In this document: positions 21,480 through 33,780 of the stretch, piece after piece
Layout of the letters: every line of letters starts with the position of its first letter
How positions within the stretch are numbered: position 1 is the stretch's first letter
Origin: Gigaspora margarita
Taxonomy: Eukaryota > Glomeromycota > Glomeromycetes > Diversisporales > Gigasporaceae
DNA length: 64,000 nt
Assembly: GCA_009809945.1 (NCBI GenBank)
Contig: WTPW01000195.1
Span: 266,677 to 330,676 of the forward strand
Direction: 5' to 3'
Position numbers and translations under genes: made by a program
Notes under the pieces: generated by a model
Told to the model about the DNA's origin: nothing
Seen by the model: the letters and a program-made list of their open reading frames with translations, nothing else
Databases searched by the model: none

Positions 21480-22250
21480 TTACTATCATATTACTGCGAA
21501 ATAACGCAAAGAGTTAAAATTACAAATATTGGTTTAAATTAAGCTTAATTTGGGTTGAACCTTGAAATAATGCCCCTGCGCATTATTTCGTGATAATATG
21601 GTAATTAAATTTGAATTAAAAATCTGAACATTAGCTTTGAAATACTAGTTTTGGATAAATTCTTCTCTAGCTTGTGCTTTGCAAAGACTTCAAGAATCAC
21701 TCATTCTATATTTTGTTCTAGTTGATTTTATAAAGTTAGCACTCTTTTTTTCTATATTTTTACTATAAAGAGAATAGATGTTTAAAAATAATTAATTGCC
21801 AAATCTTAAATGAGGTAATAATAAAAGTAAGGAAAACTTGGAGTAATTATAGAAGGTGCTGATATAAAAAGCAGTCTGAAATATTTTCTTTTAACTTTTA
21901 AAGTAATTAAAAGAGAAACCAGGATAGAGATACTAACTTATTGAGAGTTCTACCCTGGATATTTAGAAGCAAATATTTCCTTTTGACTATAATATTTAGC
22001 TTTGGCAATTAGTAATGTTAAAGAAATGGTGAAAGCCAAACCAGAATTATTAACTGAACTTGATAGCAAAGACAAATGATTAAAAGCCTTAACTAGCAAA
22101 ATCAAGAATGCAGAATGAGAGTTGTTTTATTATTTGGGATTTCACAATAGTATGAAAGATGATATTATTGAGATTTGCTACCTATAAATTATATTTAATA
22201 AATATAATAGTAGTGATACTCAATTACTGATAAATCACAATAAATGATAT
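21480..22250. other. No gene seen; AAATAATGCCC hairpin
   Basis: GAAATAATGCCCCTGCGCATTATTTC near 21563-21588 is a hairpin, given here in two parts: GAAATAATGCCC and GCGCATTATTTC. Similar AATAATGCCC words occur near 25280, 27230 and 51230. The rest is unrecognised. Confidence 0.45.
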
Positions 22251-22257
22251 AAATATC

Positions 22258-22432
22258 AAATGATATCTTATTTTGATATCCTTTTGGATATCTGCTTGGA
22301 TTCTATTTGGATATCTAAATGGATATCCATTTGGATATCTGTTTGGATATCTGATACAAATACATCAGATAATTTGGTTAAATCTATTTGGATATCTGAT
22401 ATAATAGGATAGATATCTGGATAGAATAACAT
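22258..22432. repeat. GGATATCTGTTT repeat cluster
   Basis: About ten copies of GGATATC with TTT spacers, partly alternating in orientation because GATATC is its own complement. Confidence 0.75.
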
Positions 22433-22434
22433 GG

Positions 22435-23495
22435 ATAAATAGATAATGGTTTTATTTGGATTGGACCTCTAATTCAAGTAACTATCTGCAAATCTAGATT
22501 GTTTAAAAAAATCCTACATATGTTATTTTTTTGTATTTTAATTCTAGCTATTTTTTTTTGCGATTAGAACATCTGGATTATAATTATCAGTTTTTTTCTG
22601 TAATCGCTTTAAGGTTTATCTGATTTAAAAAAATATACAGGGTATATATTTTTCTAAATAGTACACTCATTTTTGTCACAAAAGGAATGTTATTTATGTA
22701 ATATAGATTACAATTATAGTATATCATATATATTGTATAGTATATTATAATCTTACAAGATGATATTGTTATATTGTGCTTTTGTAAAATTATGCATTTT
22801 TATAATTTGCAATATTTTTAACTTTTTAATTATAAAATTTGATGATTTAGTGGTATTATAATATATTTTGTTACAAAAATTAATTTCAGCTATCAATTTA
22901 AATTTTGTAAATAAACTAGCGAATAACCTGTGGCTTCATCACGGTAGTATGTGAGATTTAAAAATTTCAGTTAGAATTTAATTAGTAATGGTATGTATAC
23001 TTGAGGTATAACATTTAATATTAGTTATCTGGCTTATTTTGATTTTATATAAAAAGGATTCAATAATACAAAATTCAATTTTATTTGTATTTCTAGGAAT
23101 ATTAAAAAAAATTTTAAAAAAATTCATATAATTTTTACTGCTTAAAATGCAGTTCATTAAATTGTTAAATTAGATGGATGTAAGTTTTTTATATGAATTT
23201 TGCAATTTGAAATTTACTTTTTATTTAATTAGAGTATATTATAGTTTTTTAAAAAAGAGTGAAGTTATTATATTTGTTAGAATAATGATTGTATATACAT
23301 GTTATGATTATAGAGTAAATATAAATAGATAATTCATAAAAAAATTTACTGGCAATTAGCAAAGTCTTTAAAAAAATTTAATTATCTTGTTAAGAGGTTT
23401 AAATAAATATATTATTTATGAATGTGCAAAGTTTAATATATTAAAAGGTAAAATTTTTTAAAATAAGTGTACATACAATTTATATTATTCAATAA
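22435..23495. other. AT-rich, no gene seen
   Basis: No credible coding frame, TIR or tandem repeat was recognised in this stretch. Confidence 0.5.
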
Positions 23496-23497
23496 GG

Positions 23498-23725
23498 ATG
23501 AGTCTGTTTGTAATGCCTGTTACACACTTATTTGTAATAGCCTTTATTTATAACTCAAAATTTTACTAAAATAATACCTATTGCACTTCTAATAAAAAAT
23601 GATCTTCTTACAATTCTGTATTAATCTTGATTTTAACCCTAACTTAACCCTACTTTAACATTAATTTGGTCTTATAGGCTATTACAAATAAGTATGTAAC
23701 AGGCTGTTACAAATAAGTTTCCAAT
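23498..23725. mobile_element. MITE with TTATTTGTAATAGCC ends and telomere-like interior
   Basis: Left CTGTTACACACTTATTTGTA and right TACAAATAAGTATGTAACAG are inverted. The word TTATTTGTAACAGCCTG is reiterated at each end. The interior has AACCCTAACTTAACCCTA (about 23634-23652). A diverged relative begins at about 63790. Confidence 0.75.
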
Positions 23726-23776
23726 AAAATATATATAGTAAATATTTATAAACTTGAATGGTTTGCTTTGAATACT

Positions 23777-23957
23777 TAGATTGATAAATATTTTCAATAC
23801 TCATGTATCTATAATTATTATGAATAAATAAAATTAAGATTGATAAACATTTTCAATACTCATGTATCAATAATTATTATGAATAAATAAAATTANGATT
23901 GATAAANNTTTTCAATACTCATGTATTAATAATTATTATGAATAAATAAAATTAAAT
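23777..23957 (+). repeat. Three tandem units of about 61 bp
   Basis: Each unit has GATTGATAAA, TTTTCAATACTCATGTAT and AATTATTATGAATAAATAAA. Unit starts are near 23778, 23838 and 23899. The units are nearly identical and the third carries a few N. Confidence 0.9.
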
Positions 23958-24393
23958 AGCAAATATCTATGATTAAGTTGAGATAAATATATTTAGATAA
24001 TATATAGTTATTAGGTGTATAGTAAACAATAATAAATACCTGTCTAAAAAACAAACAAAACTAAATATGATATTAGTGGATTTGTAGAATTTTGATAAAT
24101 AGAAATACTCATAAGCCATAGCTCTGGTTAATTTGCAAACTGATTTGAAATTATTAACTTCAAAACTTGTTGAATGATTTGCAAATTTGACCAGAGTTAT
24201 GGGTTAAAAGTTTTCAAATTACACAAATTTGCTAATATGATCTAAGTTGAAGTAGTTATATAGGCTACCGTTAATAGAAATCAAGCAGATTGACATTTCA
24301 AAAAAAATTAATGCCTTAATTTTCGCTGCCCATATCTCGATAAATTTTGAAATATTTTTATAATTTAATAGTTAAAAGAAAGCTTAGATCTTA

Positions 24394-24593
24394 AGCTTTT
24401 TTTGACTAATAAATTATGAGAATTGCTTCACTAATCATTAGGATATAAACAATGAAAGTCAAGGCATTACTTTTTTTTAATAATTAGTTTTCTTTTGACT
24501 AATAAATCATGAGAATTGCTTCAAAATTCATCAGGATATAAACAATGAAAATCAAGGCATTACTTTTTTTTAATAATCAGTTTTCTCATAGTG
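24394..24593 (+). repeat. Two tandem units of about 97 bp
   Basis: Both units run from TTTTGACTAATAAAT through GAGAATTGCTTCA and GGATATAAACAATGAAA to AAGGCATTACTTTTTTTTAA, with few differences. A preceding partial unit with TGCCTTAATTTTCGC suggests an older copy. Confidence 0.8.
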
Positions 24594-24690
24594 TAGAAGT
24601 TTAGTTTTATTATATTATTTTGTCATTATTTAGTTTTAGCATAGTCTTTATTAATGTTATTATAATAAATTACCCCCAATGCTTAATTAA

Positions 24691-24936
24691 TTACATCATA
24701 TACATCTTATTTAAACCAATCACATAGATTGATCTAGTTAAGTGATAACCCTGACCCAGATTAATATATTCTCGTGACATCATAAACCTGTGTACTATCA
24801 CTATAAATTTAAACCAAAGTGAACCATTGGAGCTAAATTGGACCTGATATTCATGATTGCTCTCCCAACCAATAGTTGCAAATCTCATACTAATTGGGCA
24901 ATGCATTAAATACAGTAAAATCATGATTTTCTGCAC
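24691..24936 (-). CDS. Unrecognised 81-aa ORF (weak)
   Basis: The frame has less AT-driven composition than its surroundings, with Trp, Cys, His and Gly (for example FATIGWESNHEYQVQFSS). I recognise no family. The local DNA (24660-25160) is richer in complexity than its neighbours. This may be a relic of a gene or of an old element rather than a working gene. There is no visible promoter or neighbouring frame. Confidence 0.2.
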   Translation of the reverse strand: MQKIMILLYLMHCPISMRFATIGWESNHEYQVQFSSNGSLWFKFIVIVHRFMMSREYINLGQGYHLTRSIYVIGLNKMYMM

Positions 24937-24939
24937 TTG

Positions 24940-26085
24940 ATCATCACAATATGCATTACATAGTACTATCTTATGAAATTTGATTAACTAAAAACATCGC
25001 TTTAACAGGTTTTGTCTCGATTAAAAGTGCATGATGATCACTATCCTTTTAGTTTTTCAGAATTGCACTAAACTAAATATGTTATGAATGCATTGCGTGT
25101 CATATCAATATTTATTCAAATCAGCTGCAAGTATCTGAATTCAATACTATCTACATAGGAATATTCAACATTTCTAAATTAGTCTTTTCTTATAAATTGA
25201 AATAACTCCCAAAAGTGTAATTTCGAATTTTGATCAAATTAAGTTTTAATACTGGCCATTACTGCATTATTCAAACAATGCCCCTAGACATTATTTTGTG
25301 TCTATCAGTTTATTATCCATTTCTGGTTTAGCGTGACTGCATTGTGCAACTGGATCATCAGAGGCTGGAGTAATAAACAAAATCAACAGTGCTAAATTAG
25401 TGTAGATTATAAACAGATAAGTGTTGATCAGGTATAAAAAATCTAGTTTGTACTGGAATTAAAACAAACTTTATCGCCATATCTTTACTAACCTCTAATT
25501 TGATACTTATCCTGTTTCGACCTAATGCTTACTCAACACCCAGCCTTATCTCTAAATTTTTATCAATTTATTTAGTGCAGGTTCCACCAGCTAATTAAAA
25601 TGCTTATTCATCACTATATCTTATCTTCAAGATCTTTATCCCCCCCTTTTTCAGGCCAATCAGAGCACCTGCTGAAAACTTTCCCTTATATATAGATTAA
25701 TTTCAACTATCAATTTAATTTTTGTAAATAAATTAATTTCAACTATTAATTTAGTATTGTAAAAATAAATTAATTTTTATAAATTTTTATAAATTTCTAC
25801 AACCAAAATATAATTCAGTATTTTAAATTTCTAATATTTTTGGTAAAATTATTTCAACAAATTCTACTATTGAATGTAGAAATTACTATTATAATTTCAC
25901 TCCATCTATACATGTACTCTATCATGTGACCTATATAGATTGTTATAAAATTTAAGATTGGGTATAATCTTATACAATTAGAAAAATTCAAAACAATGTT
26001 CATTTTAACAAAAATCACTTATTTCACAAGAAATTGCATACTAAACACCTTTTGTGCATTAATAATTTGAGCGATTTTACTATAT
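24940..26085. other. No gene seen
   Basis: Mixed-complexity DNA to about 25680, then AT-rich with AATTAATTTCAACTATTAAT words related to the 6795-6948 array. No supported feature. Confidence 0.45.
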
Positions 26086-26087
26086 AA

Positions 26088-26135
26088 TAGCCTAAATCCT
26101 AACTCTAATATAGTTCTTACTCTAACCTTAACCTA
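26088..26135. repeat. Decayed telomere-like tract
   Basis: CCTAAATCCTAACTCTAA and CTCTAACCTTAACC are degenerate CCCTAA units inside AT-rich DNA. They probably mark a relic of the 23498-type element. Confidence 0.45.
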
Positions 26136-26259
26136 TATTAGTATTACGGTTTTTGTAATATCATATAATTAAAATAAAGAGTACAAAAAATTTAATATAC
26201 TTTATAGGTACATTTAAATTAATTCAAAAAAATTTTTTTAGAAAAATATATTTTTTTAA

Positions 26260-26725
26260 CTTTAAACCTATTTTTTACTTATTAAAAGATCTAAAAAATG
26301 CAGTTTAACCTTGATACAAGTAGATTTCCTGCTAAACAGGTTTTTATATTAAACCCCAAAAATTTTAACTTTAGCACATAGATAATCCATTTTTTTTACA
26401 AGCCAACCTACTTTTGCTAACTAAGTAAAGTTATTTAATGCATGATTTTATATATATTTTTTATCTTAAAATTGGAAAATTTTCATTTTTGGAAAGTTAC
26501 AATTTTGTTTTGTGTGAAATAAAATCAGTGAAATTTTAATTCAATTTTTAAACTCAATTTTTTCTTTACCCCTTGTTATATATTCCTGAAAATTTTAATT
26601 TTAAATTAATAAGTTAAATCAAATATAATCTTTTAATCCATATTTATAGTAAATTTATATTTTTTTTATAATTTTATTATATATAGCAATTGAAAGAACA
26701 TGTTCTATTACTGTTAATAATTTTT
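26260..26725 (-). repeat. M-family copy (minus)
   Basis: Reading the minus strand, it shows the M-family landmarks: a GAACATGTTCT palindrome (26697-26707), AATTTACTATAAATAT, TAACTTATTAATTTAAAATT, and AACTTTACTTAG followed by GTAGGTTGGCTTGTAA. Diverged but collinear with 38400-38627 and 60970-61240. Confidence 0.6.
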
Positions 26726-26832
26726 TTTGTTTTAATTCTATAACTATATAAAACTAAAATAAAAAAATTATTAAATTTGGTTAATTAGTTATTAAAATAT
26801 TTTATTTTAAAGTTAAAAAAAACTTTTACTTA

Positions 26833-27142
26833 TAGTATGAGATAGCATAAGATATCCAATTTGCTAATAACTTTTTTAAAATTAAAAATTTTAAAAATCC
26901 CTCTTTTAAATTTCTTGTTTATTGTTTAAGCAACAAATCTGAAAGAGGGATTTTTAAAATTTTTGATTTTGAAAAAGTAGATACAATTTAAAGTATGTGG
27001 TTTGTTAAAATTTGCCATGTATTTATTATTTTTATGAATTGTGATTGGTCAAAAATTTTTTTTATGTCATTTTTATTATAAAATTTTTTTCAAAAATTTG
27101 GTGCACTTGGAAAAAGTGGATATCTTATACTGTCCTGTACTG
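26833..27142. mobile_element. TA-flanked MITE with nested stem
   Basis: AGCATAAGATATCCA at the left pairs with TGGATATCTTATACTG at the right, and the right end is CCTGTACTG. TA lies on both sides (26831-26832, 27143-27144). An inner stem, TTTTAAAAATCCCTCTTT and its complement, lies at about 26887-26963. pogo/mariner-like by end type. Confidence 0.65.
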
Positions 27143-27549
27143 TAGAAAAAATTTGCTCCTTTTCTATTGATATCCTCTCATATATATATTTATATTTATA
27201 AATTTATATAAAATAATGGACATGGACATTATTTTATGATATTACAAAATAATGCTCATGCATATCTCTAAATAATATGCACTTAAATATAAAATATAAA
27301 CTTTGTCAAACTTGTATAAAACTGTAATGACAAGCAAGTTTATATTGTTTATATATAATAAATATTATAATTGATAAATTATTAATTTAGTTTTTCAAAA
27401 ATTATCTGTTTTAGCAAATTTCAAGTATTCACTTAGAAATTATAAAGATCTTATCAAATATAGAACATGTTCTATTGATTGCTATTTATAATAAAAATTA
27501 TAATAAAAATATATAAATTTACTATAGATATTGATTAGAAGATTCTTTT

Positions 27550-27562
27550 AAACTTAATTTAT
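27550..27562 (+). repeat. Target-site duplication of LINE B (left)
   Basis: AAACTTAATTTAT is repeated at 33977-33989. The outer sequences join to give an uninterrupted M-family segment. Confidence 0.9.
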
Positions 27563-27626
27563 CAGCCACTGCTTCTCTAAAAGATACATCCTTAATAGTT
27601 AGAGAAGAGAATGATGTAAGTAGGCG

Positions 27627-28512
27627 GTGGTAAAGCCTATTTATCCAGAAGATTTGGATAATGACGGTCTTCTAACATCTAATCAGAGGACTTCTGAATC
27701 TTGCAGAGCTGTGCAAGCCAGGCATACAGTAAGAACTGTAGAAAACAATACACTAAATATCTCAGAATCCATATCATTATCTCCCTCTAAGATATTACCT
27801 TCTAATATTAACAACAATTCAGTACCAACCTATCCCGATAATGAATCATCACCCATACAACAATATAGTTCTACCTACTTAAGAGAACAAGTGATTTATA
27901 ATGAATATGAATTGTTATCAGATAGCTCTGATAACAATTCCAATACATCAACTACATATACTGATACTATAGAAAGAACAAATATCAACTTCTATCCCAA
28001 TCCACTTGAGATCTATGACCTATTAATTTGCTATAACAAATTTTTATACTATTATAGATTATAATCTTTATCTTCACCACAAACAGTTAGCTCCTTTTTA
28101 ACTTATTTACAAGAGGAATACCCAATGTTTTATATACAACAAAATATTAGAATCTCTATTAAATATAGTAGAATTGACTATGTCTTTGAAGAAGCACATA
28201 TATACTTACTACAAGAGTTCCTTTTACCTAATCACTTCTTTGTACCCTTTGAAGATTTTCATCTCTTTTACAAAGCCTTACTTAAATCAGACAATCCAAC
28301 ATTAAATATACCAATCAACAATATTGAGAATAAATTATTTATTAACAATGCAGAAGCATCTACATCTACTACAATACCACAACCCATCTATTCTCCATAC
28401 ACAACACTTCAACCAAACAACTCATCCCTAGCTTTTGATCTTACTATTGCTACACATAATGTTCAAGGTTATAATACACCTCTTAAAAGGCAACTTTGGG
28501 AAGAATTGCTTA
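27627..28512 (+). pseudogene. LINE B ORF1 remnant
   Basis: The frame is open for 145 codons to 28064, then continues in the same phase past a single stop into a segment rich in Tyr, Phe and Leu. It has LLQEFLLPNHFFVPFEDF, which echoes the L-x3-Y/F-x-F-x2-LP unit of LINE A's ORF1. The N-terminal half is Ser/Asn-rich. At about 295 residues it is far shorter than LINE A's ORF1, so it either lost repeats or belongs to another subfamily. Confidence 0.65.
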
Positions 28513-29120
28513 TCTAACAACATTCAAATATTTAGCATTACTGAAACAAAACTCTCTGATTCCAAACCAAAAAAATTCTTTAACAATAAACATTTCTCAT
28601 ACTTCTGGTCTTGCCTCAACAACTCTGCGGAGGGCACTGGTATCATGATTAACAATCTTTAAAACCCCATATTCACAATATACTTACACATCCTGAAGGT
28701 GCAATTGCAATTGACCTATTTTTCAAACATAATTTCAAATTTCGAATTATATCTATTTACTTTTCTTCTACTAATCAACACATCTGAAACCAATCACAAG
28801 AAACTATCATTTAATGGACATAGCAAGCACTCTTCTTAAATTTGCACCCTATAATTCTTGGTAATTTTAACACTTCTCCTCTTCTTAAAAATGCTTCTAC
28901 TGCTAAAACCAAACTTCTTTTCTATCTTCATAGTAACTGTATGTATGATTTGGCTAATCATACTAATAATACCCAACATACCTGGCAACATAATAATTTA
29001 AGTAACTGCATTGACTATATATGGGCACATAATTTTATAATCCCATACCTCATAAACTTCTCACTTCTTTCACCACTAGCTACTACTCACAGTGATCATC
29101 TGATTCTCATTTCCAGATAG
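28423..29120 (+). pseudogene. LINE B endonuclease domain
   Basis: The domain runs from DLTIATHNVQGYNT through SITETKLSDS (catalytic Glu), FSYFWSC, ILGNFNTSP (usual GDFN with Asp changed to Asn) and CIDYIWAHNF to THSDHLILI (terminal Asp-His). It is split over at least three frames, with a shift near 28500 and stops near 28662 and in the 28700-28840 gap. The loss of the GDFN Asp, plus the breaks, means no activity. Confidence 0.85.
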
Positions 29121-29640
29121 AGTTTCCCATTTGTACTATCATGCTACAAGTGCAGAATCTTTCAATATAAATTAATGGACAAAGAGAAATGGAAAGAGTT
29201 TTCAACACAATGTCAAAACAATATCACTTATCACAGTACTCCTCTCAACTTTGATTCAACAGAATCTTTAGAATGTACCTGCAAAAATTTCAAACTAGCA
29301 TAATTATAGCTGTTTTTAAAACTATTCCTAACTAAAAATTTACTGTTCGAAATTTTCATCATACTTTTACACCTAAAGCCTCTGAACTGCACAAAGATCT
29401 CAAAACCATTGGAAATATTATGCAACAGAACAAATATGCAATAACACATAATCAAAACATTCTTTCTACAATATCTACTCACATTCAGAATATAAACTCC
29501 AAATACCAATTCTCTATTCCTCCAATATCTGACAACCAGATTGATCTACCTAACTGGCTAGCCCAAACCAAAACATACTAGAAAACTCTATACAATGCCA
29601 GAATCTTGAAAATGCCCATTATCTTAAACAGCATATTCAA
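29121..29640 (+). pseudogene. LINE B endonuclease-RT linker
   Basis: Decayed coding DNA between the two domains. Short open pieces in plus-strand frames keep the Asn/Ile/Thr-rich style of the element, with no recognised motif. Confidence 0.5.
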
Positions 29641-29646
29641 ACAGCT

Positions 29647-31326
29647 ATGAATACTAGATGTGAAAGATTGCTTACTCACCAAACCAAAATGATTAATAGT
29701 ATTCCTAATCACCATACTGACCCAATTTACTTAGACAATATTAAAACTCAAACAAATATTCTTACTGATCCTCTTGAAGTCAAAAATCATATTCGATCAA
29801 CTTTTCCTAATGGATTGCAAATAATGCCTATAATCGACAAATTTTTTCTACTTATTGGCAAACAGAATATAAACCCAAACACAATATTATATTAGAATGG
29901 TACAACTCAGCTTTGGAACCTATTGATTCTGATAAAGTTATTAGTACTATCAACAATTTTTCCACCAACAAAGCATGTGGCCCTTCTGGAATTAGCTATG
30001 AAATGCTAAAACATGTTGGTTCACAAACTATATCTGCTATTACAACACTACTAAACTGATGTTTAATATTAGGCTCAATTCCCAAACAATGGAAAGATGG
30101 TTGCATTTTTCCTATCTTCAAAAAATCAACTTTTGATGGACACTTACATAATACTAGACCAATTAGCCTAATTGAATATATCAAAAAACTATATACAAAA
30201 ATTTTAACTAACTATTTAAATTCTATATTTTCCTCTTACAATATTCTTAATCCACACAACTATATTGCACTCCCTAGCAATAGTACTAATATCCCTATTC
30301 ACATACTTAACAACTTTATTGAAGATGCAAATTGCAACCAAAAGAAAATTTGGCTTCTATCTTAGGACATGAGTAAAGCATATGACTCTGTCAATATAGA
30401 CCTATTTGCTCTATCCCTCCAAAGACTCAATATGCCATTACACCTTACTACAGTTCTTACCAACCTTTTAATATCAAGAACTAATAGAGTAATTACTAAT
30501 TTTGGACTTATACTTCCTTATGAAGTTCAAGATAGAATCGATCAAGGTGAAACTATTACACCTTTATTTTGGCGTATTTACTATGAGCTCCTTATTAGCA
30601 AAATCTTCCATACTTATACTGGCTGCCAGTCTTCTGTATCTTGACCATATCATATTTCTCTACAAACTTCTGATTCTATGCAAGTAACAACACCAGTTCT
30701 TGCATACATGGATGATACTCTATAGATTGCAGAATCTCAACTACATCTAGAACAAATTCTGAATACTGCTTCTTCATTCTACCAAATGGCTAATATTAAA
30801 GTCAAATCACAAAAATCTACACTTATATCCAATTCTATATATATATTTTCTATTTCTTTCTTGCACCAAAATATTCAATGCCAACCTTTTAAAACACCTT
30901 TTAAGTTTCTTGGATGTTGGTTTTCCACCTCATCCAAATCTACTACACAATTCAAATTAATTACTCAAGAAGCTACTGAACTTATTAACACACTTGATAC
31001 CAAACAAATTATAGACAAACAAGCATGCTATATTATTAACAATGTTATTATACCTATTCTTGAATATCATATACACAATACTGTCTTTACCTATTCAACA
31101 TGCAATAAAATCCTTTTCCAATATCTTACTGTTGCTAAGCATAAATCAAAACTAGCAAAAAACACACCCAATAGCACTATGCTAAACCACAATATCTATG
31201 GAATCAAAAACATTTGGGATATACAATTGCAATATTATCTCTCTGCTCTTTTGCTTCGACTTAATGACCCATACCTTCTTGGTAATAGTACACATATCCG
31301 ACTACAACAACTACAAAATAACTTAT
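29647..31326 (+). pseudogene. LINE B reverse transcriptase domain
   Basis: Blocks are visible in order: NKACGPSGISYEMLKH, RPISLIEYIKKLYTK, DMSKAYDSVNID (motif A Asp), DRIDQGETITPLFW (motif B) and LAYMDDTL (motif C, both Asp kept). A thumb segment with FKFLGCWFS follows. The pieces lie in different frames: 29647-29895, 29900-30360 with a stop near 30058, 30369-30644, then 30680-30740 with a stop right after YMDDTL, and 30786-31328. It copied its own RNA at the nicked target in life. Confidence 0.9.
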
Positions 31327-31329
31327 AGT

Positions 31330-32220
31330 CTACTACTAATATACTACAACACCCTAATCCGCTTATCGATGGTCCTAACAAACATTCTAATACTTTCAAA
31401 ATAATTTTATTATTTAAGCTTTTCGAATTTTCTATTGCAGCACACTCCAAAATTTTACGCTCTTTCACTATCAACTTACCTTATACCCCACTTGAATCTT
31501 TATTACATAACCACCCCCAATATATAACCTTCATATATCAACTACGTTCCAAACACATTATGTTCTTAGAACAACTTACTTCTTATAACAATACAATACT
31601 TCTAGCTTGGTCATATTTCTCTCCTAGGATCTTTAATCTTATATCAGGAAAAAAACCAACCAGGTTTTGCACACTAGAAAATAAAATTCTATTTAATACT
31701 TCTATCGCCAAATTAATACCTCTCTCCATCTTTCCAATACTAATTTACTCTCATTCCAAACTAGTTACTTTAATCCCAAATCTAAACTATGGCTAATATC
31801 TTATTTAGATAAAGAAATAATAATTAGAAAAGCTCGACGTTTTAATCACTCTACAAATACAATCTCTATAACACACTAGAAAATGCATGCTGATCTCAGC
31901 TATATATCCTTATATTCTACACCAGATGCATACTATACTCTCTGTTCTGGATGTACTCTAAACTCAAATAGGATTCAAAATACATGTACCCTAGATATAT
32001 TAGCTACATTATCTACCAAATTTCTTGGTAGAAAAATCTATACCCAATCTACAAACAAACTTCAACTCAATACTAACTATTTAGATCTATTATACTCTAT
32101 TGCTTCCTGCTATTTTATTAATACTCCACCTCTGCCTCAAATTACAATATAACAACTCTATTTTAGATATCTTTTTAAATTCCTCTGCTACTTCAAAACT
32201 TCAAACTATAGCACAATCTA
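31330..32220 (+). pseudogene. LINE B RT-RNase H connector
   Basis: Several short plus-strand frames (for example 31560-31796 and 31883-32152) keep coding style. One contains TLCSGCTLN and LLYSIASCYFINTP. No catalytic motif. Consistent with the connection region of RNase H-bearing LINEs. Confidence 0.5.
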
Positions 32221-32229
32221 ATACTATAT

Positions 32230-32750
32230 TCTCAAACTTTTCCTTCTATACTGATGGTTCTGTTGTTAATATTTCTGATCCAAGATGCACTATGAAAATT
32301 GCATGGATCCAGGTTTTTGATAACCAGATCTTCTATTCCTTTTCTGCACAAATTCAAAACTGGCCATCATCATATAAAGCAGAATTAATTGCTATATTAT
32401 TAGCAATTAGCACATGTCCTCAAAATAGCAATATACATATATATACTGACTTTTTATCCATTATTTCAAAATACAATACTTTAAACTCACTAATACAAAA
32501 CTACAACAAACTATACTCTTACAACTACTGGCCTATCTGGCACACTCTTCTTAATCTCATCAAATCACTCTTTTTAAATATCATATTCTATAAAGTACAG
32601 GCACATAGTAATGATATATATAATAACAAAACTAATGAACTTGCAAAAAATCACTATCTCTCACCTATTTTAAAATTTCAATCTCACAATATATACAACC
32701 CCTCCTTTAGTCTCATTTACAAAAAATATAATATAGAACAACCTACATAA
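32230..32750 (+). pseudogene. LINE B RNase H domain
   Basis: FSFYTDGSVVNI (first Asp), PSSYKAELIAILLAI (Glu), IHIYTDFLSII (second Asp) and VQAHSNDIYNNKTNELAK (His region with Asn/Glu) form the RNase H pattern. This frame of about 170 codons is open to 32750. The domain removes the RNA strand of RNA-DNA hybrids. Confidence 0.85.
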
Positions 32751-32850
32751 CGTGCTATCAAAAATATCTGCAATGCACACATAATTGCTATGTGGTCCTC
32801 CCAATATAGAATTCAACAAATTATCCCTATAGCTCAACAAATAGATTGGA

Positions 32851-33780
32851 ATGCAACCTGGCTATATCTTAATCACAATCATAAATGCACTTATAACTAT
32901 ACCAATTTCTAGCTTAGCTCCCAAAAATCTTTTCGCATTAAATGCATGCTACACATGCTCTCTACTCTTTCATATTTTCTTTCTATTAATTCTGCAAATA
33001 TACATCCTACTTGCATTATATGCAACCAAACCGATTACAGATTCTATTGGCTACTTTGCCCAAACTCAAATAGCATTTCAAATATTATCCAAAATATAAG
33101 GGCGCTGACATTTATTAGGTAATATTTAGAGGGTGGGGGTCAAGAAAAATCTTACTTTAGTTAAATTTGATTGGCTAAAATTCTATTTATAGATCTTACC
33201 TGAGGGTGGGAGGTAAGCCCCTATAGTAAATGGATATTAGGTAATAAATGTTAGCGCCCTAATTACACAATATTCCTTTTCAGATCTACCAGATCTATCT
33301 CTCAATGAACTACAACAGCTACGCAACAATCTCTTAACCCATTACTGCCTTTCACCTACACAATCTACACCATTCAATACTACAACTTTCTATACTACAA
33401 TTCAGGGTTATATTTCAAAATTACTCATTAATATTATCTCTCAACATACTTCTTACAAAAATGCAACCAATACCATTATTAAGCTCCTCTTACTTATCTC
33501 ACAAAGGATCCATAAACAATTATGAAAACCATATTGCATAAATTTAGCACATTGGAAATCTACACAAACTTTACTCCAATCCCATACTATATCTACCAAA
33601 CCTCTATATATTTCTTGTTACAACAGAGCTTTATATACTTATAGCTGCATTTGTGGCTTACCAGATCAACAACATAAAAATAATAATAGCACATGCCCAT
33701 CTTTGGGCTTAGCACTTAGAAAAATAGAAATATGGTCATACAACTGGATAAAATATAGCCTCTGAACTAACTCTATTCTT
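32851..33780 (+). pseudogene. LINE B C-terminal Cys/His region
   Basis: CIICNQTDYRFYWLLC near 33010-33057 lies in a frame different from the longest open one. YSCICGLPDQQHK and later CPS near 33640-33700 show Cys/His clusters, like the zinc-type tail of LINE C (CVVCKEKSKTTEHLISC). The region is interrupted at 33100-33259 by a MITE. Confidence 0.6.
33100..33259. mobile_element. PIF/Harbinger-like MITE in LINE B
   Basis: A 160-bp element with ends GGGCGCTGACATTTATTAGG and ATAAATGTTAGCGCCC, flanked by TAA (33097-33099, 33260-33262). The 3-bp TAA duplication and GGGC-type ends fit Harbinger. The interior repeats GAGGGTGGG with an inverted-like partner. Confidence 0.9.

Noticed and set aside
27565-27632. 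Hairpin at the LINE B 5' end as a ribozyme
   Set aside because: CCACTGCTTCTCTAA and TTAGAGAAGAG pair only partly, and I cannot thread a known self-cleaving fold.
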